64,000 bases of DNA from positions 88,932 to 152,931 of the forward strand of contig MPNW01000085.1 of NCBI GenBank assembly GCA_011800805.1. The letters run 5' to 3'. Positions 39,201 to 51,425 of this stretch are shown here, piece after piece (the first letter of the stretch is position 1; each line of letters begins with the position of its first letter). A program made the translations under genes and the position numbers. This stretch comes from Hirudo medicinalis. Taxonomy: Eukaryota; Annelida; Clitellata; Hirudinida; Hirudinidae. Below the pieces are notes generated by a model. It was given only the letters and a program-made list of their open reading frames with translations. It was not told where the DNA came from and ran no database searches.

Positions 39201-41200
39201 ATTAATCCCATATTTCGACAATAGTTGGGCAAGCTTCACATAAATGTGTCGGTGTGGTGGTACAAAAACTTCATAGTGGAGTTTTACGAATATTATGGTT
39301 TATACAATTCCACATGAAAGTTTGAGGTGAAAAATGCATAAAAATTTAAATTTTGTAAAAGATACGTTTATAATAATCATAAACTTACGATGTAATTTTT
39401 GTTTGCTTGGTTACGGTCATCACATCTCCAGTGTAATTTCTTAATTCAATAGTCTCTTTGTGTTGCAAAAGTTCTGCCCATCCAGGCACAAATTCAGGTT
39501 CCCTGGTCACCCAAAGAAATGCCAAACTCAAGAAATTGATCGCAACCACCAATTCAGCAAATCTTGAAATAATAATTAAAAAAATAACAATTTTACTCAT
39601 AAATGTTTTGAACATTTTACAAATTTTTGGTCAGACTTAAATTACATGAAATCTCACGTTATAGACCCAAGTCTAACATATTCAAATCTTATTATTTCGT
39701 TGGCCGTATCATCTGGTGGTTCAGAAGACTTTCCGAAACTCTCTTTCACCCCGAAGAATATGACGAGGAGGCAAATCCACGCCAAAATGAGATCAATGAT
39801 CATCGAAGGAAAACCGATGACAAGCCATGAGGTAAAATTGATCGTTGAAATCGAATAGAGACTGAAAAATATCATATTAAAATATTCGTTATTGCGCAAA
39901 TAAATAATATCATTTGTAAAATAATAAATGTTTGAAAATTTTCAAAGACAAATCAAATTTTATGTTAACATTTCAAGTTGACCCTTGAGAATGATATTTG
40001 GACCACAGCCGATGAGAGTACCAATTCCTCCAATGGTTGATGCAAATGGAATGGACAATTTCAGAGCGGTCTTAAAGTTTTTAAATTTCAGATTGCTCAG
40101 TGCTTCTTGATCAGCTATCGCATCTTCTGCTATTTTTATTTCTTCTCTATAAAATAAAAATAAATGTACAATATTTTTTATTTTATTTTAAAATACTTAT
40201 TTAAATTATGTATTCTTTATGTATTCTTATTCACATATATTTTCAATCTCAACCATCAATGTCATTTCGCTGTGGTTCGTTATTCACCTTGAAATTCAAA
40301 TGAAATGGAACCTCACTTTGTCATCTTTGAATCTTGGACTCGTTTTAACTCAGTTTTCGATTTTGAAGTTAATTGTTTAACTCTATTGTTATCGAGTTCA
40401 GTGAGTACAGCTTGCGCTATGGGCATCATCATGGCAGTGGTGGCAGTGTTGTTCAGCCACATGGAGAGGAAAGCTGTCACAACCATGAAGCCAAAGATGA
40501 TCCTTGAATTATTTTGTAACAGTTTATTTAATTAAAGTTTATCTCTATTTCAGATGCAATTTCTTTAAAAGTCTCATTGTTTCTCAGAACGAACCACTTT
40601 GGTTTAGAGCCCACCAACAGAAGAACCCTCAATGCCACCCTCTTGTGAAGATTCCACTTCTCCACTGCCACTGCAACCAACAGTCCTCCAAAGAACAACA
40701 TGTTTGCATCCTGGAATTAGGAAATCGAATTTGATTCTCCAAATTATTTGATCACTGAAAGCAAATTCTAAATTCATCCCAAGTTTCCGTATATAATATT
40801 TTTAATAATTTGTTCTTGGTTAACCTTTAAATAGTTGACACAGATATCTCTCGAATGCATGACACCAAGCCATGGAAAGAGAACTATGGGAATGAGGGCT
40901 GTGACTGCCATAGGAATGACCTCTGTCATCCAGTAAACAATCATAATCAAGATCACGTAAGCACATCTTCCTTGCTGTTAATTAATTTTAATAGACTTGT
41001 ATTTGCATTTCAGTATAGTTTACGACAAATAACCAAACCGGTTCGTTCCAAAGAATGACAATCGGCAGAAGAAATAGCGGCGCGCAGATGACGATGAGGG
41101 TGTCCCTGATGGCCCAAAGTTGCTTGCCTATCGAATAGTGTGATCGTTGAGGTGAGGCTTCTGGAGCCTCTGCTTCGATTTCTTCAGTCGATTTGTTCAT
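36293..41200 (-). CDS. SLC13: SLC13-family Na+/carboxylate cotransporter, copy C (intact)
   Basis: Eleven exons: 41039-41200, 40825-40974, 40595-40710, 40317-40502, 39970-40146, 39658-39861, 39389-39562, 38772-38869, 38372-38490, 37412-37711, 36293-36430. They sum to 1824 nt (607 residues), the usual family size. It starts [16 protein letters not shown], then runs [94 protein letters not shown] and [18 protein letters not shown], ending NTRCNTGP. It shares the NNT first motif with copy B, unlike copy A (SNT). The loop that is giant in copy A is only ~40 residues here. It is a tandem duplicate of B in the same orientation, and some exons are nearly identical to B while others differ. Transport of dicarboxylate or citrate is inferred from family. 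Confidence 0.9.
36740..37173. mobile_element. Non-autonomous hAT-like DNA transposon (434 bp) with 8-bp target duplication
   Basis: Flanked on both sides by the 8-bp direct repeat CTTAGGCC (36732-36739 and 37174-37181). The left end reads CAGTGGCGGATTGG and the right end, reverse-complemented, CAATGGAGGACTGG: 11 of 14 match, with the CAnTGG start common in hAT elements. No transposase is present, and the frame at 37087-37293 crosses the right end. Lies in the last intron of SLC13 C. Confidence 0.78.
38102..38250 (+). mobile_element. tRNA-derived SINE, divergent copy
   Basis: Shares the B-box region GTGTCGTGTTCGCAGCCCAG, the TTCCTGC segment and the downstream GCACCACCAGAAAGTGCC block with the copies at 41.7, 50.8 and 53.7 kb, but has drifted in the A box (TTGGCTCAGAG). 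It is in the SLC13 C intron between exons 9 and 10. Confidence 0.7.
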
Positions 41201-42714
41201 GTCTTCATTTGGAGTTTAAAATCAAGAGAAAGACACCGCATCGTTATAACATTGGGTTTTGTTTGAATCCTGCTTACAATCTCAGAATGACGTAATGAAA
41301 ACGTTGGATTTATTTACATGACTTTGCGGTTGTGCTTCATTGCAATACTGTATACTTTGAAATTCTTTAATGCTGAATTTATTATTAAGAGATTTTTTTT
41401 GGTTGAATTTCTGCTGATTGTTGAAATAGTGATTAACATAACAAAATATAACAAATAACATATCTTAATCAGTAAAATTTATTTCTACATTGATAAATAA
41501 ATTAGTAAGCTGTAGTTAAGTAAATTATTAAGTAATTTAGTAGCAATTAATATTGTTTAAAATAAAATCACATCAGTTGCTTAAAAAGTGATCGGCAGTT
41601 AGTACGAGTAATGTCGTTTATTAATAGCCATGAATACAGCACAAAATAATTAATATAATATAATAAATCTATCAATTTTATTTATTAAGATAAAATTTTT
41701 ATTGGTTAACTGTTTTTTGTATTTAGCCGATCTTTTGAGTGCCTTTTTGTATCCGAATGGGATGTGAAGGCACTTTTTAATCGATCTACCATTATATAGC
41801 GCCCCTACCCAAGGGCGCTCCCTGGCGGTGCAGGCTGGGTTGCGAACATGACGCATTACGACTGTTATTGGCATTTGCTTGGTTGGCAGTTCAGATAACG
41901 TTTGCCAGAGATTTCTTTGCCATTTTTATCGACAGTGACATCCAGTGACATTCGATGACATTCAACGTAATCAAAATACCGACATGAAAACGGTTGAATG
42001 TCATTTTCTTTTACAAGTTGGAAAATGGATTTCATGAGAAAATAGCATGGTTTTCCGCCTAAATATTGCATGAATCTGGATGTCCGATAAGCTTTTGCAT
42101 ATTTCTTTCTTCATCCAGAATATTATTCCCATCTTTACGAGTATATTAACTATATACATCTCTTTAAATTACTTTCTTGGACATTGGTAAATATCTGATC
42201 TCTTCAGGGATTGGGTAATACAAGGTAGATCACGACTGACTAGTGAGTATGTCCGACGAGGACGGAAAACGTTTAAAACTTTTAATCCCATTTATTCCAT
42301 TCCATTATATTCACTTTATAAAGTTGAAACTTCATTCAAAAGATATTTTAAAGGATTTTAAAATCGGTCGAGGTAGTGGGGAGGGGGGATATTTTTTACG
42401 TGTGCATGAATATTATAACAGTATAGTACTGGTGGATTAGCGGCAAACAATTAATTTCACACTAAAGAAACATAAGGAAAGCACTTGTAATTTAGCTATC
42501 AAAACATATAATATGTAATAAATATTCTTGTCGAAAGCTTTCCTAATCTACTGGAGCTGCATTATGATCAATAAATTATTTATGAATTATGCGGATTTAG
42601 GAAAATATCAAGGGGCAAACTAACAGGGGAAGCCCCCGTGGTGACGCCTATAATCATATCTTCACATAAATAAAAATAATTGCTGTTGCAAAATAACTTT
42701 TTAAAGAATATCAG
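41201..42714. other. Spacer between SLC13 C and AMDHD2 copy 1
   Basis: Holds the SLC13 C promoter side and the AMDHD2 3' flank. Apart from a reverse SINE copy at 41719-41885 it is AT-rich, and no gene is recognised. Confidence 0.65.
41719..41885 (-). mobile_element. tRNA-derived SINE, reverse copy lacking its 5' end
   Basis: On the minus strand it reads CAGTCGTAATGCGTCATG, GTTCGCAACCCAGCCTGCAC, then CAGGGAGCGCCCTTGGGTAG and the body with AAAAAGTGCCTTCACATCCC. This is almost base-for-base the copy at 50810-51017. The A-box part is missing. Confidence 0.85.
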
Positions 42715-45317
42715 TTAACATTTTATTTCAAAATCTTCCTTCTTCCAGACGAGGTCTCCGGCAATGAAAGTAGCTTGAACGTGCAGATTGCCATCGAGAA
42801 GAATGAAATCAGCATCAGTTCCAAAGTCCAGAGTTCCCTTCCTGTCTTGGATCTTGAGGACGAGAGCAGGATGGAGGGTGGCTGCCTCGACTGCTTCTAC
42901 GATGCTACTGCCTAATTGGGTCATTTAAAATGCTAATTAGAATGATCACTAAATGTTTAGTTTATTAAGCAGAACCAACTGTGCTATTGAAATTAATAAA
43001 AATTGAAACCTAGAAATATTACAATTATATTATTAATCATATTTATTAATCGAAAATAAATTTTTATTTTACTAGAATAAAATGACTTAATTAATTAATT
43101 TACATTCGTTTTTATAAAATTTAATCGACTGATTTTGTAGTCTAATTTCGAATCAATGGAAATGCAAATATACCTGTATTTTCATGGAAAAACCTGACGC
43201 ACTTGTCCATTGATGCAATACTAAAAAGTAAAAAATTAGAATTTAAACACCTAGCAATAATTGAGCTTTATTCATGGTACTATTTCAATTAACTAACGCT
43301 AGCTATGCAATCGAAGCCATTGTTTGACCATACAATCAAATTAATAATTTATCCAACCTTCCACAGAGGGTGTTTGTGCCTGCAATGACAGCCCTGTTGC
43401 CAGTGACATCGATGACTTGTTTGCCCAAGTGGTGTGTGCCTTCCTGAAGACCCATGGCAGAAATGGCATCAGTCACCAAGACCAGACCTGAGTTACTCAT
43501 TAATTGTTGCCATTTATTTTCAATGTCAAATCGAAATAGAATACCAATGAATCTAATTTGTCCGCAATAACAAACCTTTAGGATGGGTTTTATAGGCAAT
43601 CGTAAGAGCAGCAGGATGTGCATGAATGCCGTCAGCAATTATTCCAAAGAACAGATCTGGAGAATCGGGCTTGAAAGCTGAGGCAAGAAGACCTATCAGG
43701 TTTGGATTGCGGTGATGGAACTGAAAAGTCATCATAAAACTTTAAATATTCGGTGATGCAGTAAAAACTGCATTACTATTAAAAAAATGCTAGAAATGCA
43801 CGAACCGGTAGCATTGCGTTGAAAAGATGTGTCAACATCCTGGCTCCCTTAGAGAGGGCTTGTTCTCCCGTTGATAGATCAGAAGAGGAGTGGCCCAGTG
43901 ACACGACGACGTCTTTTTCTTTCAAGTAACTGATCACATCAAGGGCTCCAGGCAATTCGGGGGCAAGTGTAACGATGGCGATGTTATCCAGGTGATGATA
44001 AAAAGTTTGAAGTGTTTCAACGCCGTCTTCAAAGTTGCTTACGCAATCTTTTTCGTGTGCTCCCTTCATTTCCTTGCTTATAAATGGTCCTTCCAAGTGG
44101 AGACCTGAAGTATTATTATCATTCTGTATCGGCACTGGAGAACCCCATAGCGAAAACAAATAAAGAAATCCGTTCCTATCATGACAATCCTGTGGTGAAC
44201 GGGACCTTAATAAAATGTCCTTCTCCAAAAAAAGAAATGAAAAACTCGCGCACAAAGCAATTCAATGCTCTAAAACAAACCCAACAAAACGATCTGTTTC
44301 ATGTTTTAATATTTTTAGCCGATCCAAATCGACGGCATGAATTATTAATTAGCGCCTCCTAACATTCAGATGCAATTTAATTAGGTCTCTTGAGACAATT
44401 TCCATCACTTGTCATTATAAATTCCTCACAAGTTTCAAATCTCAAAACAAATTCAAATAAAAAAAAAGTTAGTATAAAAAAAATATTATAATATAAAAGG
44501 CGCCATCTACGAGGCAACACTAAAAATAATAATTTCATGTGAGATTCATATTTAAAAAACTTCGCAATTTCAAGAAAATGTGATTCCGAACGTCTTGTTA
44601 GCGACAACAATGTATGATAACAGTAATAATTTCAGCATTCAAATACGCATCCACAAATAATAAATGTTCATCAAAATAAAAGTGATACAACATGATTCAA
44701 AGTGAACATAAGCTGCGATGACTTCCAAGAATTCAGAGGAGACTTAAAACTCACCCAAAACTCCAGCACCATCCTGACCTCCATTTTTTTTCTGAACCTT
44801 CACCAAAGCCTGGAAAAGAATTACAAGTACGTATAATTTTCCTTATTTACAATAATATTACATTTGAATCCTTTTTAATACCTTTTGGTAAATGTCGTTC
44901 TTGCTAGTGATAACGGTAGGGCAAAAAGAAGTCACTCCATGAGCTAAAAGTCCTTTGGATACTTTTGAGATATTCTCGCAAATGTTCTCTGGATCGAGAG
45001 TGAAATCGCAACCAAAAGCTCCTGGAACAAATACACTTAATCAGACGATTGCAATTTATTAGCCTCTAATTAAGAATTAACTAAGACATTGCAAATGACG
45101 TACCATTTATTTGGAGGTCAATGAACCCAGGAAACAAGTAGCAACCCTTGCAATCTACCATCACTCCTGAAACAATCTTCTCATCGAAAAAGAGCCCATC
45201 AGGTCGGATGATCTTTCCATCGCGGATCCAAAGATCTTCTCTGACGATCTTGTGATCCCTTATAATTCGACAGTTCACGAACTGATAGACGAGTCCACTT
45301 TGCATTTTCGGTTGCAA
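42715..45317 (-). CDS. AMDHD2: AMDHD2, N-acetylglucosamine-6-phosphate deacetylase, copy 1
   Basis: Cytosolic amidohydrolase that turns GlcNAc-6-P into glucosamine-6-P and acetate, feeding amino-sugar salvage. Eight exons: 45104-45317, 44882-45021, 44755-44809, 43806-44104, 43576-43720, 43358-43487, 43174-43220, 42715-42911; 1227 nt, 408 residues, the family size. It starts [18 protein letters not shown]. Metal- and substrate-site motifs seen: [28 protein letters not shown] (Glu ligand), SLGHSSSD (His), THLFNAMLP (His), IADGIHAHP (His) and VTDAISAMG (catalytic Asp). The final exon starts at an acceptor at 42911 and ends [14 protein letters not shown]. All introns are GT-AG and phases agree. 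It is paired with an inverted copy at 51426-54945, and two 3' exons are nearly identical between the two. Confidence 0.93.
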
Positions 45318-46497
45318 ATCTAGTCCCTTATCGAAACACGAGATGCCCTTTTATGTTGCTGGCAACCAATCATATGATGCACTTCCGCATGTAATGCACA
45401 CAAAGCATTATGTTCAACTCTGACCTTCCTAAACCTATCGGTTTAGTCCCTTAAGCCCCACTGAGATTCAGTTGTTAGAAGTCGTTGCGTAACACATTTT
45501 TATGTCATTCATTGAAACTTTGTTTAACTATATACGAATGTTTGGGCATAACCTAATCCTTTGCCGCCAAGCTATTCAAGTCTCCTAGAAGTTGACAGTG
45601 ACCTTGTTGCGCAAGGATTGCAATCCAGCACAAACAATCTGCACCACAATCTGATAACCAAGCTTCATTGACAGAGTTTGCAACTTCAACAAACACAAGC
45701 GAACTTCACTTCTCAGTTATTTATTACACTTCATCACCTCAAATGACCTCGTCAAGGACAACCATCTTTACGGACCTCAATTCCTAGACTACGTCATCGC
45801 AATGAAATTATTAGCGTAACCACAATAAATTGTCTCGTTAATAAATTTAAATGCTACCAAGTCTCTCACGTGAGAGATGAAAATATCATCTACTTTGATG
45901 CCGTGTTTTCAAATCAACAAAGCAAACCAGCTGACATGATGGAATTTGCAAACTATCACAACAACCAGAATAACAACAAAGGTCCTATTAGCTGCAATAA
46001 TAAGAGTGCCAGTAACTTCAACGTAACTGTGGCGAATGACCAGCATGTAAGCACCCGTCATGATCTAAATATCAGAATGATGCTCGTGATCGCTAATAAC
46101 TGGAATAACTTGGAAAGAACATCAAACACGTAACTTTGACAACGACGCAGCGATAATACCATTGGAGCTTGTGAGACAAAATTGCAAACAATTGGAAATG
46201 TTTTCAATGTTTATGAGCACAAGAAATGGAAATTATTTGGAAAGTGGATCTCGAATGTACAAAATAATTCATTTCATACCACATTAGCAAACAAACTACA
46301 ATCCATAGCGTGTTAGCAGATAGAAACATAAGGAATGATTTTATTTATTTTTAGAAGATTTATAAAGCAGTGGAGCAAATGAAGACTGCTTCTGAGAATT
46401 GGATGAATTTGAGGCCCTTGAAGGTGAAAAACGAGATCTCATTGGTGGTCTAGGAGAGGGCAAATTAGCTCTCCTGCTCTCAGATTGGCTGTTGATG
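45318..46497. other. Spacer between AMDHD2 copy 1 and BicD
   Basis: 5' flank of AMDHD2 copy 1 and 3' flank of BicD. A second frame on the minus strand (46341-46595) overlaps the last BicD exon and is Ser/Pro/Arg-rich (SRRANLPSPRPPMRSRFSPS). It could be an alternative BicD end if a splice or frameshift joins it. Nothing else is seen. Confidence 0.6.
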
Positions 46498-49400
46498 TTA
46501 AGCTTCCGAATGCGGGTCCTGGTCGGGAAAGAGATCGACGGAAATGCCGTGACTCTGAAGTTTCTTGAGGAGTACGAGTTTGTGCTGGATTGCAATCCTT
46601 AGCAGACTGTTGAGGGTCTTTCGTTCCAATTCCGAACAGCTGAGCTGCAAAGCCACAGAGAAGAAAGTCATTAGAATCGAAGAAGAATGAGAAAATAAGA
46701 AATAATTGGGTGAGAAATTCTACCCTCTCCTGTAGATCATTCATTTCACTGGAGTACTGATCACATTGCTTGATGAGAGTTTGTTCTGAGACAAACTTCA
46801 TTCCTTCCTTTTCCTTCAGCCCATCTATATCCCTCTTCAGATCCTCCACCATTCTCATCTTCATCTTCATCTCTGCATCGTGTTGTTGTTTCAGCTTGTC
46901 GATGCTCGATTCATAAACGGATTTATTGGCTGCCAGCATCTAAAATAACAAAAAGACCATAAAATAAATGAACAATCACAACTTAGCACAAAACCCAAGA
47001 GAATGAAACATTAAATCAAATTTTATGCGACACATTGAATTGAAAACCATGTCATTCTTCATCACAAATATATGTATTTATCTCGTCACAAATGTATTTA
47101 TCATGATTGTTGATGATGCAAACCTGTCTGAGGGACATCATTTGTTCAGTTTTAGCAGCAAGAAGAGATTGAAGTTGGAAAATCTGTTCGTGGAGTTCAA
47201 AGTTGGATGAACACGGAGGTGCATGTATGGCCATGGATTGTCCATTCAAGAAGGAGGAAGTGAGAGAGGAGGATGCCAATGATGACGATTCCCTTGCCCG
47301 GATGGCAACTTTCGTGTCGAGCATTCTGTTGGCAACTCGTCGAGAATATCTTCGTTTGGAAAAAGGAAAACATCCAAGCATTAAAAATAGGGACTTTAAA
47401 ATAATGAAATATAAGAAGGTTTCGTTTTTTAGTAAAACAATATTATCTTCTCTAAACAAATCGGAGCAGATCTGAATTCCGAGCTCCATCGGTTCATTGT
47501 TTAGATAGTTAATAGAATAACTTTGAAATGTTTGTAAACAGGTAAAGACTATCCTCACCAATCAATAGCTTGTCAGAAACAAATGACTAACCTCATGAGA
47601 TCAATGGATGATGCTAATAACTTAGTGCAGTCCACCTCCATCATCCACACAGACTCATCAGCAACTGATAAAAACGATTAATTTATCTTCATTTCAATAC
47701 TGTAAGTAAATATTGTAGATTTTGTTCCAAATGCTTCTTGCAATTAAGAGGCTTTGTAAAAATTGTGAAGTTTTGTTCAAATAAAATTCGATTCACCACA
47801 TAAAGTGATTATGAATTAGGATCTTCTTATTATGAACTCAACTCAACCTTAGAACAGGCTTAAAACTAATCTGCAATTGGTCTGTTTAGTTCAGGTGAAT
47901 TGAGAGTGCAGCATAATGTGTAGGTGAATGAAGTTGTAAACACCTGGGGTATTCTTTGGCAAAGTCTTTGAAAGTACGAAGGAAGGGATGCGACTCTTGG
48001 GAACGTCTCCATCGGAGCGACCGACTTTGGCCCGAACAGAAGCCTTTCTGGCATCGACATGAGTCATGGCCTTCGAGTTGAGACTCTCCTCGGCAGCACC
48101 GCAGAGGGTCGCGTACGTCGACTGCGCTTCGGTCACCATGTCGAGCAGGACGACCCTCAAATTCTGCAAGCACCTCAGGGCATCATCCATGTTCTCCTCG
48201 TTCGAGGAACTCTCAGTTTGGGTTCCAAGAGTTGATGTTTCTACATTACAATATTATGTAGTTAGTCTTTCGAGCAGTAATATGACAGTGAGGTTGCTAA
48301 ATGTTGTTACAACTTTTAAATTCTCAATTAGTACACATCATTCACAACAAACCTTTCAATATGACCAACTCCACATTCTCCAAATGACCTTCAATATTTA
48401 TCTGCAGCATGAAATGTAAATAAATTCAAACGATCACCATTAAAAGGTGCAAATTCACAATATTAACTTTTTTTTTAGCAAATATTAAACTTTTTTTCAA
48501 TGAAGCAAAGGCAGGATGAAGAAAGAATCAGAAATGAATAAGCCGTATTCACCTACAAGTTCTCAACTTTTGCACAAGATGATTAAATTCAGCCATTCAT
48601 CCAAACAATGTTACAACAATGTCCTCCCATCAATCTGAAGTACAAACCTCATCAGTCTTGTTTTCCAGAGTCTGCTTCAAATCTTCAACTGTTTTACTGA
48701 GTTTCAAGTTTTCCATCTCCAAATGCTCGATATTTGCAACATACTCATCATGACTCATCATCAACTCACTCATCAGATCTTTAGACTTCCTGTTTTTTGG
48801 TTTCTTTGTCTCCTTCCCATCAGAGGTTTTATTGGGGCAATTACTTTTAACAATGGCCGAAACATCTTCCAGACTGTCATTCATGATTGCATTCATTTTT
48901 TCATGATCTTTATCAACATCATCACCATCTTCTTCCTCATCATTGCATGTCATAAATCCATCAAGTAATGCAGAGATGTTGTCAACTGAAATATCTCCTG
49001 CCATAGAAGATGGGCCACCAATAAGGCTGTGCAGGGAAGCCACAGTCGAAGCATTCAAGAAGGAACCCTCATCCGATAGCACTCTGGAATCGAGCTCCCT
49101 CTTGTATCTCATCTTCATCTCCCTCTCGTCCCTCAACATGTCATTTGTTTCCTGAAGACTCCTTTCCATTTCAACTTTTAGTGAGCTGTGTCTTTTCAGC
49201 TCCAATGATATCTCATCCACTTTCTCCAAGAGTCTTTTGTTTTCTGATTGGATGGCATCAAAGTGTTGCAAGGATTTCAGCAGATGTGAAACCTGCAGTT
49301 GAAGTTCCACATTGTCTGACTCAAGGATGTCACAATTCTTTAAGGCAAAACTTTCTCTGAATTCACAATCTTTCAAATCATCTTTTACTTTCTTTAACTG

Positions 49401-50156
49401 TAAATTTTCAGAAAGTAATTTTAGCAAGAAAGGTAAATAAGTCAATAAAACTGACAATAAATGAGATGCAGTAGTCACCTGTGCTTTTGTGTTCTCATTC
49501 AGTAACTGGCTTTGCTTCCTGAGTTCCTCTAATCTGTCCCTTTCCTCCAGACTATGGGACAGTTGCTTCCTGTAGCTTCTGAGTTCATTCTCTAGATCTT
49601 CTCTTTCCCTTTTGCTCATCTCTTCTTGGACCATTCGCTTCTCTTCTTCTGCAATGTCAGCCTCTTCCAAAGCTTTGTTGTGTTGTTGCATTGCAATAAC
49701 AACCTATTAATAACAAGTGATAAAAATCAGTGTCTCACTAATCTGATAAATTTAACATTTATCCATTAATTTGATAATTGATAACGACCTGATATATATA
49801 AATTTGTGGGTTCCAGATCTTTTATAATATTATATTATTACATAATAGTGAAAGCAAATGTTCCTATTCTCTTTAAATAGATTTGTTATTTCCTTACACT
49901 TTAACGATAAAATAATTACCAAAATCTAAAAATGTCCAACCTCTTGAGCACAATTCAGTTGAGCTCTGAGATTCTCCATTGAAGCCTCCTTTTGGTCCAA
50001 CAGTAATTTCAACATTTTCTTTTCTTCGAGAATTGCCAGTCCATACTCAGCAGCATCTGCTTTTTCCTTGTTACTCCTTTCTAGATTCATCTTCAACTGC
50101 TTCAATTCACTTTGCAAGTCATCAGACTTGTCAGTTCCTGATGCATCTTTATCCAT
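46498..50156 (-). CDS. BicD: Bicaudal-D, dynein cargo adaptor (coiled coil)
   Basis: Nine exons: 49941-50156, 49479-49703, 48648-49397, 48353-48401, 47944-48240, 47592-47664, 47124-47349, 46724-46939, 46498-46644; 2199 nt, 732 residues, close to animal BicD proteins. BicD links cytoplasmic dynein-dynactin to cargo such as Rab6 vesicles or mRNA-protein complexes. The N-terminus has the CC1 box AAEYGLAILEEKKMLK, matching AAEYGLVVLEEK of BICD1/2, the dynein light-intermediate-chain site. Long heptad-rich segments follow, with an acidic break (DEEEDGDDVDKD). The C-terminal cargo coiled coil is recognisable as DGLKEKEGMKF...RCDEY-like QCDQYSSEMNDLQER, then ERKTLNSLLRIAIQHKLVLL, matching EKKTLNTLLRMAIQQKLALT of BICD. 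It stops soon after that helix (DPHSEA), shorter than vertebrate tails. The gene sits between two inverted AMDHD2 copies. Confidence 0.88.
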
Positions 50157-51425
50157 TTACAACTCTCAATTGAAACATTTCTAGAGTAGCCGTAAATTAG
50201 AATAAAAATTCATTGTTAAAAAGTACGAAAACCTGGATATTAGTTACCGGCTCTAATGAAATGAATCGTTCATCTCAAAACAACGGCGCCGCAGTTAAAA
50301 GTGAAGCTATGTTATTAAAACGTTCAATTAAATTTACACAAAAAACATTATTTTAAGCAAAAAACAATATTGTAAACAAAAAAATGAAAACCAATAAAAT
50401 CGTTTCAATTTTATCATCGGAATAATTCATAAATAGCATTTTTACTGCAACTGTTGTTACAAGTTGCAAATCAATCACTCTTACAAAATAATTTTAAAAT
50501 AATAATTAAAAAAAAAAAACACGAACATTATAGGTCCCTTTGAGTACTTCAATACCTGAAGTGACAACACAAATCTGTGCCTGCAGCACTGTAGGTTAAG
50601 CAAGCCGATAATGTTATCTAAAAGTGGGTTGAAGTTCGAATACATTAAAGATATAACAATAAACTTTGAAAAGACTAATTGACAAAGCTTGCCAGTTACA
50701 GTGTTAGAGTGATAATGCAATAGTTTATGAGTCGAGACTATCATCAAATTGACTAACTAATTTATTCTATTAATAATAGAATAAAACCATCTACATCTAC
50801 AGTATTTTTTTGGCGTGCAGGTTGGCCGAATGGGTTGCGTTCCTGCATGCGGTCGTAATAGCAGCAGTCGTAATGTGTCGTGTTCGCAACCCAGCCTGCA
50901 CCGCCAGGGAGCGCCCTCGGGTAGGGGTGCTATGTAAATGGTAGATCGATTAAAAAGTGCCTTCACATCCCATTCGGATACAAAAAGGCACTCAAAATAT
51001 CGGCTAAATACACAAATACGGTTTAAGATTTTTGAGGTTATTTTAACGATATAGTAGGTGTCTAAAGATAAAAGATCATATTAAAGCATATTAACTTTCT
51101 TCAGAGAAAGCTTCCCTCTACATTAGTGGTCTTGAAGATCTGTTGAACATACGCCACTCTGATCAAACTCTGTATCGTTGTGGTTAACTAATTATACATA
51201 TTCCTTCGTGATTGATTTTTTTACAGTTCTAAATATAACCTCATAAATTATGGCTTTAATTTAAGTTTATTAATGTGGTTAATTAAATTAAAATTTAAAT
51301 TAAATAATCTATTAATTAATTCTAACAATATGACTAATGAAAAACTGATAATCATTTTCGTGATAAGGTAAATAGTCTGGCGTTTAATGGCGCTGAGATT
51401 TTAATCCATATTTTAAACATTTGGG
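50157..51425. other. Divergent spacer between BicD and AMDHD2 copy 2
   Basis: BicD starts at 50156 (-) and AMDHD2 copy 2 at 51426 (+), so both promoters lie here. A SINE occupies 50810-51017. The remainder is AT-rich with no gene recognised. Confidence 0.65.
50810..51017 (+). mobile_element. tRNA-derived SINE, best-preserved copy
   Basis: Begins TTGGCGTGCAGGTTGG. The A-box-like TGGCCGAATGG fits TRGYNNANNNG exactly, and about 65 bases on TGTTCGCAACC approximates the B box GGTTCGANNCC, the spacing of a tRNA-type polymerase III promoter. The tail carries AGTGCCTTCACATCCC and AAAAAGGCACT, a possible hairpin, then AT-rich sequence. It is the reference for the other three copies. Confidence 0.85.

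Noticed and set aside
48066..49360. Plus-strand frames opposite BicD exons
   Set aside because: Antisense shadows of coiled-coil coding sequence; no family match.
41719..51017. SINE heads as possible functional tRNA genes
   Set aside because: The B box is imperfect, no cloverleaf can be formed with a proper acceptor stem, and several copies share long non-tRNA bodies.
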